A stretch of 7,115 bases of DNA from Legionellales bacterium (GTDB lineage Bacteria > Pseudomonadota > Gammaproteobacteria > WLWR01): assembly GCA_012103495.1 (NCBI GenBank), contig WLWR01000091.1, forward strand, positions 1 to 7,115, in the 5' to 3' direction. The notes under the pieces were generated by a model. That model was not told where the DNA came from and did not search any database. It saw only the letters and a program-made list of their open reading frames with translations. Below are positions 1 through 5,795 of the stretch, in pieces. Each line of letters begins with the position of its first letter. The first letter of the stretch is position 1. Both the position numbers and the translations under genes were made by a program.

Positions 1-297
1 ATTACCGTTGCTGATCATCAAGGCAACACCATCAGTAAATCAACCGCTGGTCGTAATTTTAAAGGTTCACGTAAGAGCACTCCGTTTGCGGCACAGGTGG
101 CAATGACTGAAGCGTTGGAGGAAGCTTTATCAATTTCTCCCAGTTTGAAAAGCGTTGATGTGGTTGTTAAAGGTCCAGGTCCTGGACGCGATTGCATTCG
201 AGTGGTTGCTGATACTGGATTGACTGTGAAAAGCATTCAGGATAAGACCCCCATTCCTCATAATGGTTGCCGTCCAAAGAAACGGCGCCGAGTCTAG
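1..297 (+). CDS. rpsK: 30S ribosomal protein S11 (5' end missing)
   Basis: The window opens inside this gene, and 98 C-terminal residues are visible of a family usually near 129. S11 sits on the platform of the small subunit, contacts 16S rRNA and helps form the region around the mRNA exit and the E site. Landmarks are GSRKSTPFAAQ (residues 22-32 of the visible part), KGPGPGR, and the C-terminal TPIPHNGCRP followed by a basic tail KKRRRV. The HNG asparagine (262-264) matches the position known in E. coli S11 to convert to isoaspartate. Compared with E. coli from memory, the protein is one residue shorter before GSRKST, two longer in the middle helix, and one shorter after GPGPGR. It is the first gene of the visible alpha operon, 8 bases before rpsD. 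Identification is secure; the indels are unusual. Confidence 0.97.
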   Translation: MTVADHQGNTISKSTAGRNFKGSRKSTPFAAQVAMTEALEEALSISPSLKSVDVVVKGPGPGRDCIRVVADTGLTVKSIQDKTPIPHNGCRPKKRRRV

Positions 298-300
298 GAG
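296..300 (+). promoter_or_regulatory. Shine-Dalgarno of rpsD, overlapping the rpsK stop
   Basis: AGGAG lies five bases before the ATG at 306 and overlaps the rpsK TAG stop (295-297). It selects the ATG at 306 over the in-frame ATG at 267, which lies inside rpsK, and gives an S4 beginning MARYLGP as in E. coli. The overlap suggests translational coupling of rpsK and rpsD. Confidence 0.85.
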
Positions 301-305
301 AAGTC

Positions 306-926
306 ATGGCAAGATATTTAGGCCCAAGATGCAAATTATCCCGTCGCGAGGGCACTGATTTATTATTACTCAGTGGTTTGCGACCTTTGGATACCAAGTG
401 TAAGCCGGATGCGGTTCCTGGCATGCACAGTGGTAAACGCACACGTGAAACCGATTTTGGTGTTCAATTGCGTGCTAAACAAAAGTTACGTCGAATTTAT
501 GGTGTGCTGGAGCGTCAATTTCGCAATTACTATAAAAAAGCGACGCGGCTGAAGGGAGCGACCGGTGAAAGCTTATTACAGTTGCTAGAGCGTCGCTTGG
601 ATAATGTGGTGTATCGTCTTGGATTTGCTGCAACACGAGCTGAAGCACGGCAGTTGGTTTCTCATAAAAACATTCTAGTGAATGGGCAAGTGGTGAATAT
701 TCCTTCATTTCAAGTGTCGCCAACGGATAAAGTGGAAGTGCGTGAGCGTGCTCGCAGTCAGCTGCGGATTCAAGCAGCGTTGGAGCTTGCAAAACAACGC
801 GCAGATGTGGATTGGGTGACGGTGGATGAGAAAAATATGGCGGGAACCTTTACCCGCATTCCAGGGATTGAAGATTTACCGCCAGATTACAATGTTAATT
901 TAGTTGTTGAATTGTATTCTAAATAA
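306..926 (+). CDS. rpsD: 30S ribosomal protein S4
   Basis: This 206-residue protein is the same length as E. coli S4. S4 is a primary 16S rRNA-binding protein that nucleates 5'-domain assembly and helps form the mRNA entry site. In E. coli it also represses translation of its own operon through a pseudoknot in the rpsM leader, which would lie upstream of this window. Visible landmarks are the N-terminal MARYLGP and KLSRREG, the central core with GVQLR, RRIYGVLERQFRNYYK and RLDNVVYRLGF, the S4 RNA-binding domain (TRAEARQLVSHKNILVNG, about residues 98-115), and the C-terminal VELYSK. Only two cysteines (9 and 32) remain near the positions of the four-Cys zinc site found in some bacteria, so zinc binding there is unlikely. 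The start is set by AGGAG at 296-300. rpoA follows 26 bases downstream. Confidence 0.98.
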   Translation: MARYLGPRCKLSRREGTDLLLLSGLRPLDTKCKPDAVPGMHSGKRTRETDFGVQLRAKQKLRRIYGVLERQFRNYYKKATRLKGATGESLLQLLERRLDNVVYRLGFAATRAEARQLVSHKNILVNGQVVNIPSFQVSPTDKVEVRERARSQLRIQAALELAKQRADVDWVTVDEKNMAGTFTRIPGIEDLPPDYNVNLVVELYSK

Positions 927-952
927 CGATTTGGAAGAATTGGAGAAAACGC

Positions 953-1945
953 ATGTCTGTCGATATGACGGGTTTACTGACCCCACGCAAAGTAGATGTT
1001 CAAATGATCACACCCACACATGCAAAAGTGGTGTTAGAACCATTTGAGCGTGGTTTTGGCCATACCTTAGGGAATGCTTTGCGCCGAATTTTATTGTCTT
1101 CCATGCCTGGAGCCGCAGTGACTGAAGTGGAAATCAGTGGTGTACAGCATGAATACAGTACTATTGAAGGTGTGCAAGAAGATGTTATTGAAATTTTACT
1201 GAATTTAAAAGAGTTGGCCATCCGGTTACACGAGCGTGATGAAGTGACTCTGTCTTTAGCAAAGCAAGGCGCCGGTGTTGTTACTGCTGGTGATATTCAA
1301 TTGGAACACGATGTTGAAATTGTAAATCCTGATCATATTATCTGCCATGTGAATACCAAAGGTAACATTGACATGCGCTTGAAAATAGAGAGAGGCCGTG
1401 GATTTCGCATTGCTGATCCCAAGCGTCGTGATGAAGAGAATACACAGATTGGTGTGTTACGCTTGGATGCTTCATTCAGCCCAGTTGAGCGAATAAGTTA
1501 TACCGTTGATAGTGCGCGGGTAGAGCAACGTACCGATTTGGATAAATTGATTTTAGATTTACACACTAATGGAACATTAGATCCGGAAGAAGCAGTGAAA
1601 ATTTCTGCTTCTATTTTACAGCGTCAGCTATCTGCGTTTGTCGATTTAAAAAGCGAGCAAAGTGCCGCCCAAAAACGTGAAGAACCGGCAGTGAATCCAG
1701 TGTTGTTACGTCCCGTCGATGATTTAGAATTGACGGTACGTTCTGCTAATTGTTTAAAAGCGGAAAATATTTATTTTATTGGTGATTTAGTGCAACGCAC
1801 CGAAAATGATTTATTAAAAACTCCCAATCTAGGGAAGAAATCATTGAATGAAATTAAAGAAGTGTTGGCATCACGGTCGTTGTCATTGGGTATGCAGTTA
1901 GACAATTGGCCACCTGCGAACCATCCAGCAAATAATGAAGGTTAA
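953..1945 (+). CDS. rpoA: DNA-directed RNA polymerase alpha subunit
   Basis: The 330-residue alpha subunit dimerises to scaffold beta and beta' and contacts promoter UP elements and activators. The N-terminal domain (about 1-233) has the dimer and assembly signature GFGHTLGNALRRILLSSMPG (36-53 region, including R44/R45), followed by HEYSTIEGVQED and SPVERISYTVDSARVEQRTDLDKL. A flexible linker (about 234-246, SEQSAAQKREEPA) leads to the C-terminal domain with LLRPVDDLELTVRSANCLKAE. The UP-element residues known in E. coli as R265, N268, K298 and S299 correspond to R263, N266, K296 and S297 here, all conserved. The Shine-Dalgarno GGAG at 942-945 is seven bases before the ATG. The rpoA stop lies five bases before the rplQ start, so the two are probably coupled. 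Confidence 0.99.
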   Translation: MSVDMTGLLTPRKVDVQMITPTHAKVVLEPFERGFGHTLGNALRRILLSSMPGAAVTEVEISGVQHEYSTIEGVQEDVIEILLNLKELAIRLHERDEVTLSLAKQGAGVVTAGDIQLEHDVEIVNPDHIICHVNTKGNIDMRLKIERGRGFRIADPKRRDEENTQIGVLRLDASFSPVERISYTVDSARVEQRTDLDKLILDLHTNGTLDPEEAVKISASILQRQLSAFVDLKSEQSAAQKREEPAVNPVLLRPVDDLELTVRSANCLKAENIYFIGDLVQRTENDLLKTPNLGKKSLNEIKEVLASRSLSLGMQLDNWPPANHPANNEG

Positions 1946-1950
1946 TCGTC

Positions 1951-2394
1951 ATGCGTCATAGAAAAGCCGGTCGAAAGTTAAATCGTAACAGTAGTCATCG
2001 TAAAGCCTTGTTTAAAAATCTGAGCATCGCTTTGATCGAACATGAGTTAATCAAAACCACATTACCTAAAGCCAAAGAGTTACGTCGGTTTATTGAACCT
2101 TTGATCACCCGTAGTAAGCAAGATAGTGTTGCCAATCGTCGTTTGGCGTTTAGCAAACTTTGCCATCGTGACTCGGTGACCAAATTATTCAATGAATTAG
2201 GTCCACGGTATCAACAGCGTCCAGGTGGATACCTACGTATTCTCAAATGTGGCTTTCGTGTTGGCGACGCTGCACCAATGGCTTATGTTGAATTAGTGGA
2301 TCGACCTATGTCTCAGCAGCCAGAAGCAGAAGGGATTGCTGAACTTTCTACTCAGCAGCCTACAACTGTCGCAGAAGAAGAACAAACCGCATAA
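1951..2394 (+). CDS. rplQ: 50S ribosomal protein L17
   Basis: L17 is a 50S protein near the peptide exit tunnel and the last gene of the alpha operon in gammaproteobacteria. The body (about residues 1-119) carries MRHRKAGRKLNRNSSHRKA, IKTTLPKAKELRR, EPLIT, DSVANRRLAF, KLFNELGPR, GGYLRILKCGFR and APMAYVELVDR, all typical of the family. The protein is 147 residues against 127 in E. coli; the extra length is a Gln/Glu/Thr-rich tail after VDR that ends EEEQTA. Such tails vary between species. A GAAGG at 1937-1941, inside the end of rpoA, is the likely Shine-Dalgarno, nine bases before the ATG. The stop codon sits in the loop of the terminator hairpin. Confidence 0.98.
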   Translation: MRHRKAGRKLNRNSSHRKALFKNLSIALIEHELIKTTLPKAKELRRFIEPLITRSKQDSVANRRLAFSKLCHRDSVTKLFNELGPRYQQRPGGYLRILKCGFRVGDAAPMAYVELVDRPMSQQPEAEGIAELSTQQPTTVAEEEQTA

Positions 2395-2420
2395 AAAAAG
2401 TCTAAGCGGTTGTTCTTTTT
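2377..2420 (+). terminator. Rho-independent terminator of the alpha operon
   Basis: The left arm GAACAAACCGC (2380-2390) pairs with the right arm GCGGTTGTTC (2406-2415) with one bulged A, and a run of five T follows (2416-2420). A-T pairs from 2378-2379 extend the base of the stem. The loop (2391-2405) contains the rplQ TAA (2392-2394), so the 3' end of rplQ doubles as the terminator arm. On the opposite strand the stem is followed by a T-rich stretch broken by G and C, so it may weakly stop transcripts of the convergent RTX-like gene as well; that is inference. Confidence 0.85.
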
Positions 2421-2509
2421 GCTTGAACTGTTATTCCCCAACGATGGCTTTTCGCTAAACTGTGTTGCGTCATTACGTCTTTTTAAGTGATCATTCTGTA
2501 AACGTTAGG

Positions 2510-2522
2510 GCAATGGTATTGC
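2510..2522. repeat. Small perfect hairpin between convergent genes
   Basis: GCAAT (2510-2514) and ATTGC (2518-2522) form a 5-bp perfect inverted repeat around GGT, 34 bases beyond the stop codon of the RTX-like gene. No T run follows on either strand, so it is not a convincing terminator, though it could cap the 3' end of the - strand transcript. The rest of 2421-2555 shows nothing else recognisable. Confidence 0.3.
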
Positions 2523-2555
2523 TTATCTGAAAATCATGTGCCGTATCGCAGTAAA

Positions 2556-5534
2556 TCATATAATAATATCTGTGCCTACATCAGCGGCAGTCAACTCAAC
2601 ACCAATCACTGTAATTTCATAGTTTGGATTGTTAATACTACTGAGGGTTGTATCGCTACCATCGAATTGAAAATTCAAATCGGCTGCTGATGTGAGGCCA
2701 AAGCTGGTTAAATCAATCACATCTTCATTTTGAGTAAATCCAGTAATGCTGTGATCTGCCACACTGGTTGAGCCGACAAAAATAAATGTATCTGCAAATC
2801 CATCGCCAGGGATCCCCATAGTCGTTTGACTAATAATATCAATATTACCTGCTCCCAAAGTGACCTCATCCATGCCTTCACCATCGAATACCGTTGAATC
2901 GGCGCCAATGGCAATATTAATGGTGTCATTGCCTTGACCAGCATCTACAATGCTATTGCTATCAACTTGAGAAGCTATCAGGGTGTCGTCATCACCTTCT
3001 AATAATAATTGACTGGCTTCAATACGGTTGATATTAGTCAGTTGATCGTTACCTGAATCGCCAAAAAGAATGCTGTTAGAGATACTTTGAATATTGGTGA
3101 CCGTATCATTTCCCTCTCCTAACAGCAGTGTGGTTTGCATAATTTCAAAGAAATCATCGATGGTATCTTCGCCCAGTCCCATGTCAACGGTGGCTTCGGC
3201 AATCAATGCTAAGCTGGGTGGCAGTCCCAATGGATGATTAATCCCCATTAACAAATCATTGCCATCTTGCAAATTAATCGAGGAACTGGTCAACGCATTG
3301 CTTGAAATGATCGTTGCATTGATCACATCACGCCCGCTAGATCCTGTCAAAACTGTGCCAAACAGGCCATTATTAAAGGTGACACTGTTGATACCGGCAG
3401 CACTATCATCAATAGTCATCGAATTTTCGATGACTGAAATATTAAAGGTAACATTGGTGCTAGGTGCTGCGTCACTGACAATAAACACAGTGTTGCTTTC
3501 AAACGATGCGCTGCCTGTACTTGTTTGATCTTCGATCAATTCATCTCCGTTACCAAGGATCAGTGTGGATCCATTGATTGAACTAAAGAGTCCCGTCAGG
3601 ATCAATTGGTCACTGCCTGCTTGAGCCAAGTCAATCGTACCACTATCAAAAAAGTTTGTTTGGTTGAGGATAATCATATCGTTGCTATTACTACCATTAA
3701 TATTACTAGAGTTACTAATGATGCTATCGTTTAACGTGAGTTGATTGCCATTGAGCGTGTCTAACAATTGATAAAGGGTACTAGTGACATTGATTGCGGT
3801 GACACTGAGTGTATTGTCGGTGCCATCGTCTGCATTAGAGCCTCCTGAGGTGATGGTTGAATTAGAAATCATATCGGCGGATACCCTATTTCCTAGCCCG
3901 GTACCCATATCTATCTCACTGTTGCTAATGTTATTATCAATCGTGAGGCTATCCATGCCATAACCCATATCCACTTGGCTGAGATTTAGGGAGAGTGCTG
4001 CAATAGAATCATCGCCACTGCCCAATGAAATAGTTGCTGCTTGAATGTTCGTAGTAACATCCAACAAATCATCACCATCCAAGGTTGAAATGCTAACTGG
4101 GTTATTGACATCAGTACCCAAAACTTCACCGATGTTGATCACATGACTGCCATTGGCCAATAAAATCGAACTGGTATCCAGTATTCGTCCCTGAATGGTG
4201 ATTTGATCACCCAAGGTGTCGGTGAGCACGGAGGTTAATTGATTATCCAAAATCACACTATTATTAACCATATCTCCGCCAGGAAGAACAATCACGGTAT
4301 TTTCTCCCGCACCGAATCGGATCGTTGAATTGTTCAGGGCATTGCTCGTGATGGTGTTATTACCATTATTGGCATTGATCTGACTGTTGAGCACCGTATT
4401 TAAAATGCTGATCTCATCATTGCCAGCGCCGGTGGTGATAAAAGAAGCATCGATATTGTCTGTGATCACAATACTACTATCAATCGTGGCATTGGGTAGA
4501 ATTTCAATAAAAGAACCATTGCTCATAGAACCATTGATAAAAATAAGCTCGGCGCCATCTTCATCAAGAATACTGGTATTATCTAAATTACCACCAATGT
4601 TATAACTATCAGCCCCCAATCCCAAATCCAGCATTGAATTAGACACCGGTGCGGTCAACGTTAACGTATCGTCCTCTAATAGACCATTGTCATCGATGGT
4701 TATTTCTGTGATGAGGGTGGCATTATCAATGTTATATTGATCCGCTCCAGCACCGCCTTCCAAAAGTAACTGGCCAACTTGTTGTCCTGAGCCTTCGACA
4801 AAAAAATTATCTTCACCAGAATTGCCTTCAACGGTGATGACTTGATTGAGAGCGATGCCAACGGCGCCATTGATCACGATGGTATCGTCGCCACTATTGG
4901 CTTGAAACGGTGTGTTATAAAATCCTGCTTGGGTTAAAGGTGTTCCATCATTTGGTAATACTGCATAGTCGTCTCCCGCCAGCGCTGATTGATAAGCGGC
5001 CAACCCGACATTATTAATGTCAGCGTTGGTAATCGTATTCAAATCTAAGTCATCACTAAATTGAGTAAATTGTGGTGTGACCGGTGAAGGGGGCGGTGGT
5101 GTGATACCTCCATCAAAGACGACCACTTGAGCATGGAGTGTGAATGGATATACCAAAAAGCCATTAAAAAATGTATAACTGAAACTGTCAATAAAAGGTT
5201 GTCCTGGTAAGACATCAATAGCGGTATTAGGGCTGTAGCTGAATAAACCGGTTGCCGCATTAAGAATGCTAATACTAGCGCCTGAAGGCAGTATGACCGA
5301 TTGATGGTTGCCTACGGAAACGCCATTGATCGAGATGATTGAATTTGATGAATTGATGCCACTATAAAACCAAGAGTAAAGGTTAAAAGGGTTTACAAAG
5401 GGTGCAGGAGTGGATGTTGGCAGTACATCGTAGACGATACTGTTTTCAGCAACAGAATAGGTTGTTTGTGTAGAAGGAAAACCAAAATAATTGGAGAAAA
5501 AGGGAATACCAAAAAAAGGATTGAAAAAAGACAC
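2556..5534 (-). CDS. Large acidic RTX-like protein, predicted type I secretion substrate
   Basis: This 992-residue protein is not identified by name; its architecture suggests a secreted or surface calcium-binding protein, possibly an adhesin. Residues 1-20 are Phe-rich (eight Phe) with no classical signal peptide. Residues about 26-141 look like a cadherin/VCBS-type beta-sandwich (VILPSGASISIL, GLFSYSP, DSFSYTF). A proline linker (PPPPSPVTP, 146-154) follows. Residues about 185-900 hold some two dozen degenerate RTX-like motifs such as GSGDDSI, GEGNDTV and GQGNDTI. Residues about 908-992 resemble the C-terminal target domain of type I substrates (ADTFIF, ITGF, DVIDLTSFG), ending DIII, an acidic residue plus hydrophobics as in exported metalloproteases. 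There is no lysine and no cysteine, only five arginines, against roughly 120 Asp/Glu. No catalytic domain was seen. The start is GTG, since an in-frame TGA lies six codons upstream. Transporter genes are not in view. Confidence 0.85.
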   Translation of the reverse strand: MSFFNPFFGIPFFSNYFGFPSTQTTYSVAENSIVYDVLPTSTPAPFVNPFNLYSWFYSGINSSNSIISINGVSVGNHQSVILPSGASISILNAATGLFSYSPNTAIDVLPGQPFIDSFSYTFFNGFLVYPFTLHAQVVVFDGGITPPPPSPVTPQFTQFSDDLDLNTITNADINNVGLAAYQSALAGDDYAVLPNDGTPLTQAGFYNTPFQANSGDDTIVINGAVGIALNQVITVEGNSGEDNFFVEGSGQQVGQLLLEGGAGADQYNIDNATLITEITIDDNGLLEDDTLTLTAPVSNSMLDLGLGADSYNIGGNLDNTSILDEDGAELIFINGSMSNGSFIEILPNATIDSSIVITDNIDASFITTGAGNDEISILNTVLNSQINANNGNNTITSNALNNSTIRFGAGENTVIVLPGGDMVNNSVILDNQLTSVLTDTLGDQITIQGRILDTSSILLANGSHVINIGEVLGTDVNNPVSISTLDGDDLLDVTTNIQAATISLGSGDDSIAALSLNLSQVDMGYGMDSLTIDNNISNSEIDMGTGLGNRVSADMISNSTITSGGSNADDGTDNTLSVTAINVTSTLYQLLDTLNGNQLTLNDSIISNSSNINGSNSNDMIILNQTNFFDSGTIDLAQAGSDQLILTGLFSSINGSTLILGNGDELIEDQTSTGSASFESNTVFIVSDAAPSTNVTFNISVIENSMTIDDSAAGINSVTFNNGLFGTVLTGSSGRDVINATIISSNALTSSSINLQDGNDLLMGINHPLGLPPSLALIAEATVDMGLGEDTIDDFFEIMQTTLLLGEGNDTVTNIQSISNSILFGDSGNDQLTNINRIEASQLLLEGDDDTLIASQVDSNSIVDAGQGNDTINIAIGADSTVFDGEGMDEVTLGAGNIDIISQTTMGIPGDGFADTFIFVGSTSVADHSITGFTQNEDVIDLTSFGLTSAADLNFQFDGSDTTLSSINNPNYEITVIGVELTAADVGTDIII
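2856..3179 (-). repeat. Best-preserved block of 20-residue RTX-like coils
   Basis: This segment encodes residues 786-893 of the RTX-like protein. Calcium-type half-turns begin at residues 786 (GLGEDTI), 806 (GEGNDTV), 825 (GDSGNDQL), 846 (EGDDDTL), 866 (GQGNDTI) and 885 (GEGMDEV), that is every 19-21 residues or about 60 bp. Between them lies a second strand of the form S-x-I/L-hydrophobic. A second clean block is at residues 505, 524, 544 and 565 (about 3801-4022). The DNA itself is not a near-identical tandem repeat, so the duplications are old. Confidence 0.75.
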
Positions 5535-5543
5535 GATGCACCT
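5535..5543 (-). promoter_or_regulatory. Ribosome binding site before the GTG start of the RTX-like gene
   Basis: Read on the - strand, AGGTG (5543-5539) lies just upstream of GTG (5534-5532), with six bases between AGG and the start codon. The nearest upstream ATG (5553-5551) is one base out of frame, so GTG is the only supported start for the sequence as given. Confidence 0.6.
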
Positions 5544-5567
5544 GAGTATTCATTACATTACAGATTT

Positions 5568-5624
5568 ATCCTTGCCTGGTGTCTATCCTTTGACGAGTGA
5601 ATCTCCTGAATAAATGTCCATTTA
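5568..5624 (-). promoter_or_regulatory. Cluster of four spaced GGA motifs in the leader of the RTX-like gene
   Basis: On the - strand, GGA occurs at 5619-5617, 5606-5604, 5588-5586 and 5571-5569, spaced 13, 18 and 17 bases. The two nearest the gene share the context AAGGATA. The most distal is the tetraloop GGAC of an inverted repeat TAAAT/ATTTA (5624-5611), and the third is flanked by GTC/GAC. CsrA/RsmA dimers bind A-N-GGA motifs, preferably in loops and spaced roughly this far apart. Whether this stretch is transcribed is unknown because no convincing - strand promoter was found. Confidence 0.4.
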
Positions 5625-5662
5625 ATTAAGCATAGTAGAGTTTAAAAACAAATAGTTAGCCA

Positions 5663-5679
5663 ACAAATTGTTAATTTGT
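5663..5679. repeat. Perfect 7-bp inverted repeat in the divergent intergenic region (possible operator)
   Basis: ACAAATT (5663-5669) and AATTTGT (5673-5679) are perfect inverted arms around GTT. The site lies between the two divergent genes, 117 bases before the + strand ATG and 129 bases before the - strand GTG. Its symmetry suits a dimeric repressor or activator, but no specific regulator is recognised, and AT-rich sequence yields such palindromes by chance fairly often. Confidence 0.4.
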
Positions 5680-5725
5680 GACAGATTGTATCGACCGTTC
5701 GGTGATGGCGGTATGTGTGTTTTTC

Positions 5726-5734
5726 TGATTTAAT
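5726..5734 (+). promoter_or_regulatory. Candidate extended -10 promoter of the Deg9-like gene
   Basis: TGA followed by TTTAAT (5729-5734) matches the extended -10 pattern TGnTATAAT at all but one position. The sequence 17 bases further upstream is a poor -35 element, which an extended -10 can tolerate. Transcription would start near 5741 and give a leader of about 55 bases containing an AT-rich stretch (5757-5778) and the GGAG hairpin. Confidence 0.4.
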
Positions 5735-5781
5735 AGGCCACCATATTAACCAAAAATTAAGAATTTTTTAAAAAAATCCTA

Positions 5782-5795
5782 AACAAGGAGTTGTT
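5782..5795 (+). promoter_or_regulatory. Shine-Dalgarno presented in a GGAG hairpin loop
   Basis: AACAA (5782-5786) pairs perfectly with TTGTT (5791-5795), leaving GGAG (5787-5790) as a four-base loop directly before the ATG at 5796. AAGGAG (5785-5790) is also a strong Shine-Dalgarno five bases from the start, so it selects this ATG. The context ACAAGGAGTT is close to the CsrA consensus, and a GGA loop overlapping the ribosome site is the usual form of a CsrA-repressed leader. The stem is short and AT-rich, so it would be weak on its own. Confidence 0.5.

Noticed and set aside
267..305. Longer S4 with an in-frame ATG at 267
   Set aside because: It overlaps the coding end of rpsK in another frame, adds 13 residues not found in S4, and lacks the AGGAG spacing seen at 306.
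306..401. Four-cysteine zinc site in the S4 N-terminus
   Set aside because: Only Cys 9 and Cys 32 are present, so the four-ligand site is incomplete.
18..442. Antisense open frames across rpsK and rpsD
   Set aside because: They lie opposite well-identified ribosomal protein genes, have no recognisable motifs and no good ribosome site.
2556..5534. LapG-type cleavage site or N-terminal retention module in the RTX-like protein
   Set aside because: No TAAG/AAAG/PAAG motif is present near the N-terminus, and the head does not resemble the LapA retention domain that I know.
2556..5534. CRISPR array or recent DNA tandem repeats in the large gene
   Set aside because: The 60-bp periodicity is in protein motifs only; the DNA units are not near identical and have no spacer structure.
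5583..5621. A 12-codon - strand frame (MDIYSGDSLVKG) upstream of the RTX-like gene
   Set aside because: No Shine-Dalgarno precedes it and it carries no attenuation-type codon run; it is probably chance.
5620..5700. A - strand sigma70 promoter (TACTAT with TTGGCT 20 bases upstream)
   Set aside because: The spacer is too long and other combinations match poorly, so no - strand promoter can be supported by eye.
5757..5778. AT-rich imperfect palindrome (GAATTTTTT/AAAAAAATCC) as a terminator
   Set aside because: It is pure A/T pairing, lies downstream of the candidate promoter and before the gene it would serve, and has no GC stem.
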